Source: Woronichinia naegeliana WA131 (GTDB lineage Bacteria > Cyanobacteriota > Cyanobacteriia > Cyanobacteriales > Microcystaceae). Taken from it: a stretch of DNA of 64,000 bases. The notes below the pieces were generated by a model. The model did no database searches. It was not told where the DNA came from and was given only the letters and a program-made list of their open reading frames with translations. The position numbers and the translations under genes were made by a program. Position 1 is the first letter of the stretch. Each line of letters starts with the position of its first letter. Of this stretch, positions 43,723 through 53,375 are shown one piece after another. The DNA is taken from the NCBI GenBank assembly GCA_025370055.1, contig CP073041.1, positions 5,612,272-5,676,271 of the forward strand, given 5' to 3'.

Positions 43723-43840
43723 AGATACTCCTGTGAATAGCCGTTCTGTTTGAACTATACTGAACACGGTCACAAGTTGCGAATTTTAAAAATAAGAGAT
43801 AATATAGTAAAAATAGAAAAAGTAGTCAAGAGGCTGAGAA

Positions 43841-44884
43841 ATGATTAAGTTAGAATTTACGGAAGAAGACAAAAGACTGTTGTCTTACGGTCGGTTTAAT
43901 CACCCGCATCCTAGAGTACAGCTAAAGATGGAAGTTTTATGGTTAAAAAGTCAGGGATTATCTCATCAAAAAATTGCTCAATTCGCAGGAGTTTCAGTAA
44001 ATACGGTGACAAGCTATATCCGTGATTATCAAGAGGGCGGGATAGAAAAACTAAAAGAAATAAAATTTAATCGCCCGAAAAGCGAGTTAACAGAGCATCA
44101 AGGGACAATTGAGGCATATTTTGAGTCAAATCCACCAGCAAGAATAAATGAAGCAGTAAAAAGAATAGAAGAATTAACGGGAATAAAAAGAAGTCCAACG
44201 CAAGTCAGAAAATTTTTAAAGTCAATAGGAATGAGGTGTCTAAAGGTGGGAACAATTCCATCAAAAGCAGATGTAGAAGCTCAGGATAGCTATAGAGAAA
44301 AAGAGCTAGAACCAAGGCTAGAAGAGGCAAAAGCAGGAAAAAGGGCAGTTTTCTTTGTAGATGCCTCTCATTTTGTAATGGGAGCATTTGTAAATTTTAT
44401 ATGGTGCTTCAAGAGGATTTTTATTAAGTCACCATCAGGGAGAAAACGTTTTAATGTGTTAGGAGCATTAAATGCAATTACCCATGAAGTAATTATGGTA
44501 ACGAACAGTTCTTATATTACGGGAACTCAGGTTTGTGAACTCCTAGAAAAGATAGCAGAATTAGGACTATTAATACCGATTACGTTGGTATTAGACAATG
44601 CTCGTTATCAAAAATGCCGAATTGTGCAGGAGTTGGCAGAATCATTAGGAATAGAGTTACTGTACTTACCTCCTTATTCTCCTAACTTGAATTTAATTGA
44701 AAGACTGTGGAAGTTTGTGAAGAAGAAGTGTTTATACGCAAAATATTATGAAGATTTTACGCAGTTTTCTGCAGCAATTTCAGGATGTCTTGAAGATGCT
44801 AACGTAAAATATAAGGAGGAGCTTGATTCTTTGCTCACCTTACGATTTCAACGCTTTGATAAATCTCAGATTATGAACGTTTGA
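43841..44884 (+). CDS. IS630-type transposase, intact copy
   Basis: A 347-residue transposase with an N-terminal helix-turn-helix (GLSHQKIAQFAGVSVNTVTS), winged-helix (INEAVKRIEELTGIKRSPTQ) and DDE domain: FFVDASHFVMG, ITLVLDNARYQ, LPPYSPNLNLIERLWKFVKK. The order and DxE spacing fit IS630. The truncated copy at 18110-18957 is nearly identical, and comparing the two puts the right end of the element near 44890 (GAACGTTTGAAGTATA). It lies divergently from the secreted unknown protein. Confidence 0.88.
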   Translation: MIKLEFTEEDKRLLSYGRFNHPHPRVQLKMEVLWLKSQGLSHQKIAQFAGVSVNTVTSYIRDYQEGGIEKLKEIKFNRPKSELTEHQGTIEAYFESNPPARINEAVKRIEELTGIKRSPTQVRKFLKSIGMRCLKVGTIPSKADVEAQDSYREKELEPRLEEAKAGKRAVFFVDASHFVMGAFVNFIWCFKRIFIKSPSGRKRFNVLGALNAITHEVIMVTNSSYITGTQVCELLEKIAELGLLIPITLVLDNARYQKCRIVQELAESLGIELLYLPPYSPNLNLIERLWKFVKKKCLYAKYYEDFTQFSAAISGCLEDANVKYKEELDSLLTLRFQRFDKSQIMNV

Positions 44885-45323
44885 AGTATAAGAACACATT
44901 AAGGTGAATAAATTGAAAAAACAAGCGAAAAAAGTCTGGTTTTCTGTTGAAGCAAAAATAGGAAAAAGTCTGATTAAGCCCATATTCCGTACTATTTAGA
45001 AGAAAATAAATAATTTAAAATTTACACGCTATATGCAGGCATCATTAGCCATCACAACACTAGATATAGACGGAGAAGGAAAGACTATAGTAGTGCGTTT
45101 ATCAGTGCTTTTGTGCTGCATAAAGAGGCGTACTTTTGTTGATCAGCAGATTGTGATTCCTGAAACCTTTGTGGGGAAGCACTTCTGCTAATCTAGACTT
45201 ATTCGTATTTATTAAAATTCTTGTTGCCAAGTACGGAATGTGGGATTAAAGATTAGTTGTCCAGAACTAATTAAAGCCAAAAGCTGACTAAATCATCAAT
45301 ACAACTCTTGCTTAATCTTGAGG
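44885..45323. other. Non-coding stretch of transposon debris
   Basis: No intact gene. It contains the 266-bp IS1634-type element at 44979-45244 and, within it, a short open stretch (ITTLDIDGEGKTIVVRLSVL) that looks like a degraded coding fragment I cannot identify. Confidence 0.5.
44979..45244. mobile_element. 266-bp non-autonomous element with IS1634-like ends
   Basis: CCCATATTCCGTAC at the left and GTACGGAATGTGGG at the right are inverted repeats matching the ends of the full IS1634 element at 50389-52144. ATTAA flanks both sides, a 5-bp duplication fitting IS1634. Its right ~55 bp recur at 33210-33263. Confidence 0.65.
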
Positions 45324-46067
45324 CTAAAACTGTAATGGCTCCCTTGAAATTTCCTCCAACCCTGCCGAATTGAGAAAATTAGTCCAAATATCAGTTAAAC
45401 CATTATCCTGGGGCTTAGTGCGTCGGACTTCCGCTAAAGCCGCGATCGCATCGTACCAAATTCCCTGTTCGCCATACCAGGCAGCTTGCTCTAAAATGGT
45501 TCCTTTTTTCAACGGTTGCATCGGCGCAATACGACGTACCCAAGCCGCGATCGCCGGATCATTAGGACTTGGTCTGGCTCCACAAATTAAGACCACTGCC
45601 CATTGATAAGTCTTGCCGATTTCTAGAGCAGGGCCAGTAGCAGGTAACTGAAAGCCAACCACACCAGAATCTTCAGGCGTTGGTAAATAGATCTGGGCGT
45701 GATCTTTTATTCCTGCCTCCCTGATGCTCAAGACAATCTGTTTTGCAGTGGTTTTAGGTAGATAAATCCAAAAAGTAGGACGTTCTGCGAGGGTTAATCC
45801 TGTATTAGTATTGGGAACCAGGGCCATCAGCGATCGCTTGGCTGTTGTTTCACTCAACAAGGGATCCTGAGGACAAGATCCTCCTCTCGATCCAGCCCCA
45901 GTCGTTTTATGGGGTTCTTGAGCATCAGCAGGCGGTTTGAAAAAGATGGTTGGTAAAGGCCCATCACTTCTAGTCAAGCCCATAGGAGTTTGAGCATTGC
46001 TTAACAGAATCCCCGTTATGAAGAGAGCGATCACTATCAACTTAAAGAAATAACGATTATTTAACAT
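45324..46067 (-). CDS. DUF928 domain-containing exported protein
   Basis: A 247-residue protein with a signal peptide (IVIALFITGILLSNAQ). The DUF928 core includes LMALVPNTNTGLTLAERPTF, WIYLPKTTAKQIVLSI, and GKTYQWAVVLICGARPSPND. DUF928 proteins are cyanobacterial, often encoded near CHAT-domain proteins, and of unknown function. Here it is flanked only by mobile elements; its start is 43 bp from an IS end. Confidence 0.8.
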   Translation of the reverse strand: MLNNRYFFKLIVIALFITGILLSNAQTPMGLTRSDGPLPTIFFKPPADAQEPHKTTGAGSRGGSCPQDPLLSETTAKRSLMALVPNTNTGLTLAERPTFWIYLPKTTAKQIVLSIREAGIKDHAQIYLPTPEDSGVVGFQLPATGPALEIGKTYQWAVVLICGARPSPNDPAIAAWVRRIAPMQPLKKGTILEQAAWYGEQGIWYDAIAALAEVRRTKPQDNGLTDIWTNFLNSAGLEEISREPLQF

Positions 46068-46110
46068 ATTTATTTCTCCCCAAATTTATAACCACTTTAT
46101 ATATTACCTA

Positions 46111-47798
46111 GGGCTTGCTGAAAAAAGCTGAAACCTTTACGGAGAAAAATAGTAGGCGAATTAAGAACCGCTAGAATGCACGAAAATAGGGTAGAATGCC
46201 TCAAAACCATTGCATTAAGAAGAGAGAAAGCAGATGTACCGAAAGCAACAGTACTCAATTGAAACACCAGAAAACTTGAAAAATCTGTTCGGCGGGCAGT
46301 TAGACGAAGAAAATCGTTGGATAGAAATGTCAAAAATGATTCTTTGGGAAGAATATGAGGAAGAATATGCAAAAAACTTCACAGAAAAAAAAGGAGCCCC
46401 AGCCAAATCATTTAGAATGGCATTAGGAGCATTAATTATCAAAGAAATTTCAGGAAAAAGTGACAGAGAAACAGTAGAACAAATAAAAGAGAACCCTTAT
46501 TTACAGTACTTTATAGGAATGGAAAGCTATAGTAGCAAAGAAGCATTTAATGCGTCAATGATGGTTCATTTTCGTAAAAAAATAGGAATGGAATTAATAA
46601 ATAAAATTAATAAAGAAATAGAAAAAAAAGCGACGGGTGTAGCGTCAGAAAAAAAAGAAAATGAAGGAAAGTTATTGTTAGATGCGACTTGTACACCAGC
46701 AGATATAAAATATCCAACGGATATAGGAATATTGAATGATGCCAGAGAAAAAACAGAAAAAATAATAGATAAGCTGTATGAAGAAATAAAAGAGAAAAGG
46801 AAAGAAAAGCCGAGGACTTATAGGGAAGTGGCAAGAAAAGAGTACTTAGCCATAGCAAAAAAACGTCGTGTGTCAAAAAAAGAAAGAAGAAAAGGAACAA
46901 AAAAACAACTAGGATATATAAAAAGAAACTTGTCTGATATAGAAAAAATGATAGAAGAGGGAGCAAAGTTAGAAAAACTAACGAAAAAAGAGCAAGAAGA
47001 GCTTGTAACGATAGGAAAAGTGTATGAGCAACAGTTAGAAATGTATGAAAAAAAGACAAATAAAGTAGAAAACAGAATCGTGAGTGTAAGCCAACCTCAC
47101 GTGCGTCCAATAGTGCGTGGAAAAGCGGGAAAAGCAGTAGAGTTTGGAGCTAAAATATCGGCAAGTAATGTGAATGGCTTTGTCTTCTTAGACAAATTAA
47201 GTTGGGATAATTACAACGAATCGGGAGATTTACAAGCGCGAATAGAAGAATATAAAAGGGAAACAGGATGTTATCCGGAATCGGTTCATGTGGATAAAAT
47301 CTATCGAACAAAAGCGAATCGAGCTTATTGTAAAGAAAGGGATATAAGAATGAGTGGTCCCCGATTGGGAAGACCGCCGAAAGAGGTGAGCAAAGAAAAA
47401 AAGAAAGAGGCACGCTCAGATGAAAGAGTGCGTAATGCCATTGAGGGTAAATTCGGACAGGGAAAGAGGAAATTTAGTCTTGGTCGAGTGATGGCCAAAC
47501 TACCTGAGACCTCGGAAACGGTAATTGCGATGAACTTTTTGGTAATGAATCTTTCTACTCTACTTCAGAAGACAAAAAGTAAAAAGTTGTAGAGTCGTTT
47601 TTCTTGTGAAAAATGGTGTTAATTTTCCTCTCTTTTGTGAGGAGTGATTTGTGTTGACCTTTTTAGACAGAAAGGAACAATAGATTAAACAAAATCTGTA
47701 TTTTGATTTGTTTCCATAAGGATAAGTTATCTATGCTTTTTCAGTCCATACTTCCCTAACCCACATTTCTTTCGTTTTTTGACTTTTTCAGCAAGCCC
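46111..47798 (+). mobile_element. 1688-bp IS with TA duplication, copy 3
   Basis: Same ends and length as copies 1 and 2, in the opposite orientation, flanked by TA at 46109-46110 and 47799-47800. It separates DUF928 upstream DNA from an ndhB fragment; the ndhB 3' end does not resume on its other side. Confidence 0.9.
46234..47592 (+). CDS. IS5/IS1182-like DDE transposase, copy 3
   Basis: A 452-residue protein that appears identical to copy 2. All catalytic motifs are intact (LLLDATCTPADIKYP, VHVDKIYRTKANR, AIEGKFGQGKRKF). Its inverted orientation relative to copy 2, ~4.6 kb away, makes inversion by recombination possible. Confidence 0.88.
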   Translation: MYRKQQYSIETPENLKNLFGGQLDEENRWIEMSKMILWEEYEEEYAKNFTEKKGAPAKSFRMALGALIIKEISGKSDRETVEQIKENPYLQYFIGMESYSSKEAFNASMMVHFRKKIGMELINKINKEIEKKATGVASEKKENEGKLLLDATCTPADIKYPTDIGILNDAREKTEKIIDKLYEEIKEKRKEKPRTYREVARKEYLAIAKKRRVSKKERRKGTKKQLGYIKRNLSDIEKMIEEGAKLEKLTKKEQEELVTIGKVYEQQLEMYEKKTNKVENRIVSVSQPHVRPIVRGKAGKAVEFGAKISASNVNGFVFLDKLSWDNYNESGDLQARIEEYKRETGCYPESVHVDKIYRTKANRAYCKERDIRMSGPRLGRPPKEVSKEKKKEARSDERVRNAIEGKFGQGKRKFSLGRVMAKLPETSETVIAMNFLVMNLSTLLQKTKSKKL

Positions 47799-48089
47799 TA
47801 CTTAAGGCCAAGGTCAGTAACGGATCTTTGGAGTAGAGTCCAGCATAGTCACTAATTTGATCCGTTCCTGTACGGAGCGAAAAAAGAATAATACAAGTGA
47901 AAGCTCCCAGGTTCATGAACAGGTAAATTAGCAGGTAAAAGACCATACTGGCATACCCTTCATCGGTTCCTGCCGTTAAACCAATCATCACAAAACCGGC
48001 TTGGCCAATGGAGGAATAGGCTAACATCCGTTTCATGCTGGTTTGAGCCAAGGCTACCACGTTACCGAGGATCATGAAAAATTAGCCTA
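47799..48089 (-). pseudogene. ndhB: ndhB fragment, middle-to-C-terminal part
   Basis: [20 protein letters not shown], then [40 protein letters not shown], and [20 protein letters not shown] are diagnostic of NdhB, the membrane subunit 2 of photosynthetic NDH-1. It ends at LTLALS where the IS begins. About 100 or more C-terminal residues are missing, and the IS630 composite (48090-52177) separates it from the N-terminal part. Confidence 0.9.
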
Positions 48090-48097
48090 GTGGTCTG

Positions 48098-49367
48098 TCA
48101 ATTTTCTATTTGTGGATAAAGACGCTTGAGACGGATACGAGCCTCAGCCGTCGTGAATTGCCAATCTACCGACTTTTGGGAATGATTGCGCTGAGTGTAC
48201 CAAGCCGTTGTTTCTTGCTCTAAAGTTTCCCGATCTGGAATTCGACGAGCTAGGCATTGCCGAGTCATTGCGGACAGCTCGTTTTCAGCAATATTAAGCC
48301 AACTGCCATGTTTTGGGGTATGGTGAATTTCCAACCGTTCGACTAGACGACGAGCCGTGGAAGGCTCAAATGCTTCATATAGTGAGGCAAGTTTGTGAGT
48401 ATTTAGCTGATCACATACTAAAATGACTTTGTCGTTATCAGCATAGTCGTTATCGAGTAAATTCTTAATTTCTGTTGCCCAGTCAACCGATGTTCTACGT
48501 TCACTGACAACTGTCTTTCGCCACCCAGACAAGGGTTCTGTAAACATAAAGATATTGGCTGTTCCATTGCGTTCATATTCGTAATCATGCGCCTCTGGCT
48601 GTCCAGGTTTGGCTGGTAGAGGAAGGCGGGTTTCTTTGACCAATTGTATAGGTTGCTCATCCATGCAAATCACTGGACAATTGGGGTCATAGGGTCGGTG
48701 ATAAATTTCTAGAACATCTTCCATGTTAGACACAAATTCGGCACTCTTTTCTGGTGGAATCACGTACATCTGTCGCAGATGAGGTTTTAGTTCGTTTTTT
48801 TTAACACTTGACGCACGGTTTCGTGACTAATTGCTGGCACAATTTCTAACTCGACCGCCTTGTCGGCTAGTAACCTCAATGTCCAACGGGCTTGACCAGC
48901 AGGCGGTTCTCCACAACGTAAGGCGATTAGTTTTGCTTCTACCTCTCCATCAATAATCGGTTGACGAGGCGGCGTTTTGCGGGGCTTGCGGCTTAATGCT
49001 GACTCCACACCTTCATTGACCAATCGCTCCCTGAGATTGGCGACTGTGTTACGGTGACAACTAAAGGCGGCGGCAGCTTCCTCATCCGTCCATCCTTGTC
49101 CATTCACATCAATGTTTAACAGAATATTGGCGTGCTTAATTTTGTAAGCCGCTCCCAGGGCGAACGCATCTTATTTTTGAAAGGTAGGCTGGATAAGGGT
49201 TTCCGAGAGCATGATTGATTTTTTATGAAACGCTGAAAGTCTTATCAGATAAGGAGTCTAGAATTTAGATGCGTTTGCCCTGAAGCCGCTCCTTTGCCGA
49301 TGGATACCAAATCTTTTAGGGTCTGACGTTCTTCTTGACTTAATCGGACAATATAGGTCTTGAGCAT
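48098..49367 (-). pseudogene. IS630 transposase (orfA/orfB with A8 shift), interrupted by a MITE
   Basis: From ATG 49367 the frame reads LKTYIVRLSQEERQTLKDLV to IGKGAA, is cut by the MITE at 49156-49282, and resumes AYKIKHANILLNIDVNGQGW. At ~48808 a run of eight A's (TTA AAA AAA ACG) leads to a stop, while the -1 frame continues NELKPHLRQMYVIPPEKSAE, CMDEQPIQLV (Asp), VILVCDQLNTH (Asp), and HGSWLNIAENELSAM (Glu). The A AAA AAA C heptamer fits programmed -1 frameshifting. The MITE inactivates it. Confidence 0.82.
49156..49282. mobile_element. 127-bp MITE (CAGGGC family), copy 4
   Basis: CAGGGCGAACGCATCT and AGATGCGTTTGCCCTG ends, in the opposite orientation to copies 1 and 2. A perfect 10-bp duplication, AAGCCGCTCC, lies at 49146-49155 and 49283-49292. 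It disrupts the IS630 transposase. Confidence 0.9.
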
Positions 49368-49424
49368 GGTTACTTATTACGATATCTGTTGAGGTAATGA
49401 ATAGCCTCTCCATTTTCCTTCAAC

Positions 49425-49710
49425 CCATATCCCGTACTAATTTTGAAAAAATAAAAATAGATTCAAAAATAGCAACAGAATAGTTAAAATAAAAAAGCTA
49501 ACAAACCGAGGAGAAAATGACCCAATTAAACGTTAAAAATCTCGACCATTTAGGAATAATCGCGGCCGTAGTTGATGAACTAGGTCTAGTGGATTATATC
49601 AATGAACAGTTACAAGAAAATGACCGTGCGAAAATCAGTGCGGGTCTGGTGGTTAAAGCCATGATTCTCAATGGCTTAGGATTTATTAATTCTCCCTTGT
49701 ATTTATTCAG
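49425..49710 (+). mobile_element. Truncated IS1634 copy
   Basis: Left end CCCATATCCCGTAC, then the first 65 codons of an IS1634 transposase (49517: TQLNVKNLDHLGIIAAVVDE...NSPLYLF), nearly identical to the full copy at 50483. Homology ends at 49710 where the ISKra4 relic begins, so this copy is dead. Confidence 0.85.
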
Positions 49711-49764
49711 GGAGCATCTCACCTTTGCAATAAGTAGAAATACTTAACGAGGTAAATGAAAGAG

Positions 49765-50388
49765 TCAAAAAAGGTAATCATTTAAATAGGAACAGCGATG
49801 ACGAAGGACTTGTGGTACATTGTCAGAATTCCAACTCGCACCAGTAATTTTAAGACGATGACCAATTTGTTTAACTTGAGATTCGACAGAGCCAGAGCCA
49901 ATGGAAATGCCCTCTGCCTGCAAATAACCATAATTGACAATCCGATGTTTATGCTTGTTTAAATAAATGATAAAATTCTCAGCTTGAGGCTCTGACCATC
50001 CCTCAAAATAGGAGATAGCGGCATCCACTTCACCCGTCCAAAGAAAAGACTTGACCTCCTCAATTCGCTGGAATGACCCCCCAACTTTATAGAGGTTTTC
50101 AATTAAGTGATACCAGTCCAAAATTTCAATTCGCTCATGTTTCTGTCCTATCTCACGAAATAAGTTCCAGATACCATCATGTCCATCTCCCAAACAAATT
50201 AAAGGCTTAGCCAAAATTTGAGAATTAACCAAATCTAATAAAGCCGAGTTATCTTGAAAAAAGGCAGCTACCCCCAATTGATGAAAACTGACTCCTTTAT
50301 AATCACGCCAAATTAAGGGTTCTCCCTTGGGAGTTCTGAGTCGTACCTTCCCACCATCTATGCTAATTTCTTCGACTTCTGTGTTAGA
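49765..50388 (-). pseudogene. ISKra4 family transposase, N-terminal half missing
   Basis: The frame runs from the IS1634 border at 50388 (VEEISIDGGKVRLRTPKGEP) through LICLGDGHDGIWNLFREIGQ (Asp), ILDWYHLIENLYKVGGSFQR, and EGISIGSGSVESQVKQIGHR (Glu) to a stop at 49765. These are ISKra4 signatures. The element's right border is about 49711 (GGGAGCATCTCACC). The N-terminal half was removed at the IS1634 junction. Confidence 0.82.
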
Positions 50389-52144
50389 GCCCGTATTCCG
50401 TACTAGTTTTGAAAAAATAAAAATAGATTCAAAAATGGCTACAGAATAGTTAAAATAAAAAAGCTAATAAACCCAAGAGAAAATGACCCAATTAAACGTT
50501 AAAAATCTCGACCATTTAGGAATAATCGCGGCGATAGTTGATGAACTAGGTCTAGTGGATTATATCAATGAACAACTAGGAGAAAATGACCGTGCTAAAA
50601 TCAGTGCGGGTCTGGTAGTGAAAGCGATGATTCTCAATGGCTTAGGCTTTATCAACTCTCCTTTATATTTGTTCAGTCGTTTTTTTGAAGATAAACCAGT
50701 AGAACATCTTTTAGGAAAAGGAATAAAAGCCAGCGACCTGAATGATGACCGTTTAGGGAGAGTCTTAGATTTAATCTTTATGGCCGGCATCAGCCGTTTG
50801 TTTCTCGGAATTTGTCTAAAAGCCGTAGAAATCTTCAAAATAGTGATGAAAAGTTCCCATTTAGACTCCAGTTCATTATCGGTACAAGGGGAATATAAAT
50901 TATCGGTGGAGAGAGAAGACAAAGAAAGCCAAATAATCCATATCACTCATGGCTATTCAAAGGATAAGCGACCAGACTTGAAACAATTTGTCTTGAATCT
51001 AGTCTGTTGGGGGGATGGCGACATTCCCGCTTTTCTCGAATTAGGAGATGGCAATCAAAGTGATAAAAAAGAGTTTGCTAAACTCTTGAAAAAGTTCAAT
51101 GAGCAGTGGCAATTCGATGGTTTGTATATAGCAGATTCAGCCTTATACAGTGCCGATAACTTGCAAAAGTTAACCGGCATATACTGGTTATGTTCTGTGC
51201 CGAAAACGATTAGAGAAGTGCAGGATGCGGTCAGTCAATTAGCCTCGGAGCAATTCATCACAACTGATTTAGAGGGCTATCGTCTTACCTCCTTAGAAAG
51301 TGAATATGGGGGAGTCAAACAACGTTGGATAGTGGTAGATAGCGAGCAAAAAAAAGCTTTAGACCTCAAACAACTGACGAAGAAGACAGAGAAAGCAACG
51401 GCTCAAGCTCAAAGACAATTAGAACAATTACAGCGTCAGGAATTTGCTTGTCGGGAGGATGCTTTAACCGCCCTGAGCCGATGGGAGAAGAGTTTAGAAT
51501 GGCATCTTCTTCAAGACCTAACTGTCGTCGAAAAATGTCATTACGGTCATCGAGGTAAACCCCGTCCCCATGAACAGCCCATTCGTCGTAGCTATCATGC
51601 CCAAGCCACTTTCAGCCTCAATAGTGCGAAAGTTCAAGCTTCAGAGCGGGCAGCAGGACGTTTTGTCTTGGCGACGAATCAGCTAGATGGAGACTCTTTG
51701 AGCGATGAGCAACTGCTTGTCCACTACAAGCAACAGCAAGGGGTAGAGCGAGGTTTTCGCTTCCTTAAAGACCCTCTGTTTTTGGCGTCCAGTGTTTTTC
51801 TCAAAACCCCTGAGCGGATTATGGCATTGAGTTTCATCATGGTGTTGTGTTTACTGGTGTACAGCTTGGGACAACGTAAACTGAGACTGGCTCTGGCAGA
51901 GCAGGAGGAGACTGTGCCTAATCAGTTGGGAAAGCCGACTCAGCGTCCGACACTGCGTTGGATTTTTCAGATGTTGAGAGGAGTTCATTGGGTTGTACTG
52001 GATAATTGTCCCCAAATAATCAATCTAACGCTTGAGCGAGAGAGGATTTTGCGCTTTTTTGGGGCTACTACTTGTCAGTATTATCTTTTGTCATAATGAC
52101 TTTTCTTATTTTCTTTGTTCTTTTTTTATGTACGGAATGTGGGC
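50389..52144 (+). mobile_element. Complete IS1634 element
   Basis: GCCCGTATTCCGTAC at 50389 and GTACGGAATGTGGGC ending at 52144 are imperfect inverted repeats around one intact transposase gene. No clear target duplication is seen, because the left flank was rearranged with the ISKra4 relic. Confidence 0.85.
50483..52096 (+). CDS. IS1634 family transposase
   Basis: A 537-residue DDE transposase. The N-terminus TQLNVKNLDHLGIIAAIVDE and the DUF4277-like region precede FDGLYIADSALYSADNLQKL (Asp), then a basic coiled-coil segment, then YKQQQGVERGFRFLKDPLFL (Glu in the YKQQxxVExxFRFLKDP motif), and a hydrophobic C-terminus. It looks intact and potentially active. Confidence 0.9.
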   Translation: MTQLNVKNLDHLGIIAAIVDELGLVDYINEQLGENDRAKISAGLVVKAMILNGLGFINSPLYLFSRFFEDKPVEHLLGKGIKASDLNDDRLGRVLDLIFMAGISRLFLGICLKAVEIFKIVMKSSHLDSSSLSVQGEYKLSVEREDKESQIIHITHGYSKDKRPDLKQFVLNLVCWGDGDIPAFLELGDGNQSDKKEFAKLLKKFNEQWQFDGLYIADSALYSADNLQKLTGIYWLCSVPKTIREVQDAVSQLASEQFITTDLEGYRLTSLESEYGGVKQRWIVVDSEQKKALDLKQLTKKTEKATAQAQRQLEQLQRQEFACREDALTALSRWEKSLEWHLLQDLTVVEKCHYGHRGKPRPHEQPIRRSYHAQATFSLNSAKVQASERAAGRFVLATNQLDGDSLSDEQLLVHYKQQQGVERGFRFLKDPLFLASSVFLKTPERIMALSFIMVLCLLVYSLGQRKLRLALAEQEETVPNQLGKPTQRPTLRWIFQMLRGVHWVVLDNCPQIINLTLERERILRFFGATTCQYYLLS

Positions 52145-52177
52145 TTCAAATTCACAATCTTTAGCTTGACAGACCAC

Positions 52178-52901
52178 TAGGGCAGTAAAAATCACTTTCC
52201 ATTCATCGGTGATTACCCCAAAGGCGGTGACTAATAAGCGAATGGCGATCGCAAATCCGGCCGCTTTGGAACCGACCGACAGAAATGCCACCACCGGCGT
52301 GGGTGAACCTTCATAGACATCAGGAGTCCATTGGTGAAAGGGAACCGCCGAAATCTTAAAAGCAATCCCCGCAATCACAAATACGAGGGAAATGGCTAAT
52401 CCGAGGGATTGACCCCCATTTACTGCATCCGTCAATTGGGCCGCGATCGCCTCTAATTGGGTTTCTCCTCCCGACAGACCATAGAGCAGAGAAAGACCGT
52501 AAAGAAAAATAGCGGAACTAGAAGCCCCGATTAACAGATACTTTAAAGCCGCTTCATTGGAACGAGGATCACGCTTCATGTAACCCGTCATCAGATAGAA
52601 CGAAATACTCCGCATTTCCAAGGAAACAAAAATCATCACCAATTCGTTTGCGGCACTGAGAAACATTCCCCCCAACGTCGCCGTGAGCATAATGGCGATA
52701 AATTCAGCCAAAGAAGTTCCCGTCTGTTCCACATAACGCACTGACATTAAGATAGTGACCACTGCCGAAAGAGCAATGATCGCCCGAAAAACAATACTGA
52801 GATTATCCCCATTAAAGGCTCCCAGAAAACCTATCGGGTCTGCACTATCCCAAGCAAAATAGAGCGCGACAGTAGCTGCCAATAGTCCGGCGATCGCATC
52901 C
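52178..52901 (-). pseudogene. ndhB: ndhB fragment, N-terminal to middle part, start missing
   Basis: Readable from about [20 protein letters not shown] through [60 protein letters not shown] to [10 protein letters not shown], where the IS630 insertion begins. The usual first ~45 residues are absent: upstream of GCGATCGC at ~52893 the sequence is unrelated. [10 protein letters not shown] departs from the conserved EMLSISSYLM, which fits a decaying copy. Confidence 0.9.
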
Positions 52902-53102
52902 TAAAGTAAAAGTAAAGATAGTTTAATTTTAAGATAATTTCTGTTAGGCTTAGGGAGATTGGCTTAAATAAGGATCAATAATCTCAATTTTGCTCCGTAA
53001 TTTTATTAAAAAATGCTTCATCAGTCTTGTCTTTTTATCGCTAAATAATAGAACTTAAATCTCTATCAATAATCTAATCTCCCTACTTATTGTTTCAGTA
53101 TT

Positions 53103-53375
53103 ATGTGTTTAGGAATACCAGGTCAAATTACCGAAATTATCAATCAGGACTTTCAATTAGCCCTAGTAGATATTGCCGGTGTCAAACGGGCGGTGAATAT
53201 TGCCTGTATTGTAGATGAGCAACATCCCATGGAAAACTGTGTTGGGGATTGGGTCTTAGTTCATGTCGGTTTTGCCCTTAATCGTTTGGATGAAGAAGAG
53301 GCCGCCGCTACCTTGCAATTATTAGAACAGTTAGCCGAACTAGAGGAATTTGCCGCCGATGAAGTATTTGCATGA
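53103..53375 (+). CDS. hypC: Hydrogenase maturation chaperone HypC
   Basis: A 90-residue HypC/HupF protein starting MCLGIPGQI, whose Cys2 is essential in the family for carrying the Fe(CN)2CO group. It works with HypD in building the [NiFe]-hydrogenase cofactor. VGDWVLVHVGFALNRLDEEE is also typical. The stop overlaps hypD by 17 bp, indicating coupling. Confidence 0.93.
   Translation: MCLGIPGQITEIINQDFQLALVDIAGVKRAVNIACIVDEQHPMENCVGDWVLVHVGFALNRLDEEEAAATLQLLEQLAELEEFAADEVFA

Larger units (their letters stand above)
48090..52177 (-). mobile_element. IS630 element in ndhB, enlarged to ~4.1 kb by nested insertions
   Basis: TAGTGGTCTGTCAA at 48088 and TTGACAGACCACTA ending at 52179 are its inverted ends, including the TA duplication. 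Inside are the IS630 transposase with a MITE, a truncated IS1634, an ISKra4 relic, and a complete IS1634. Confidence 0.85.

Noticed and set aside
48090-52177. Group II intron in ndhB, as in plastids
   Set aside because: The insert has IS630 inverted ends with TA duplication and transposase genes; no intron-encoded protein or domain V-like end.
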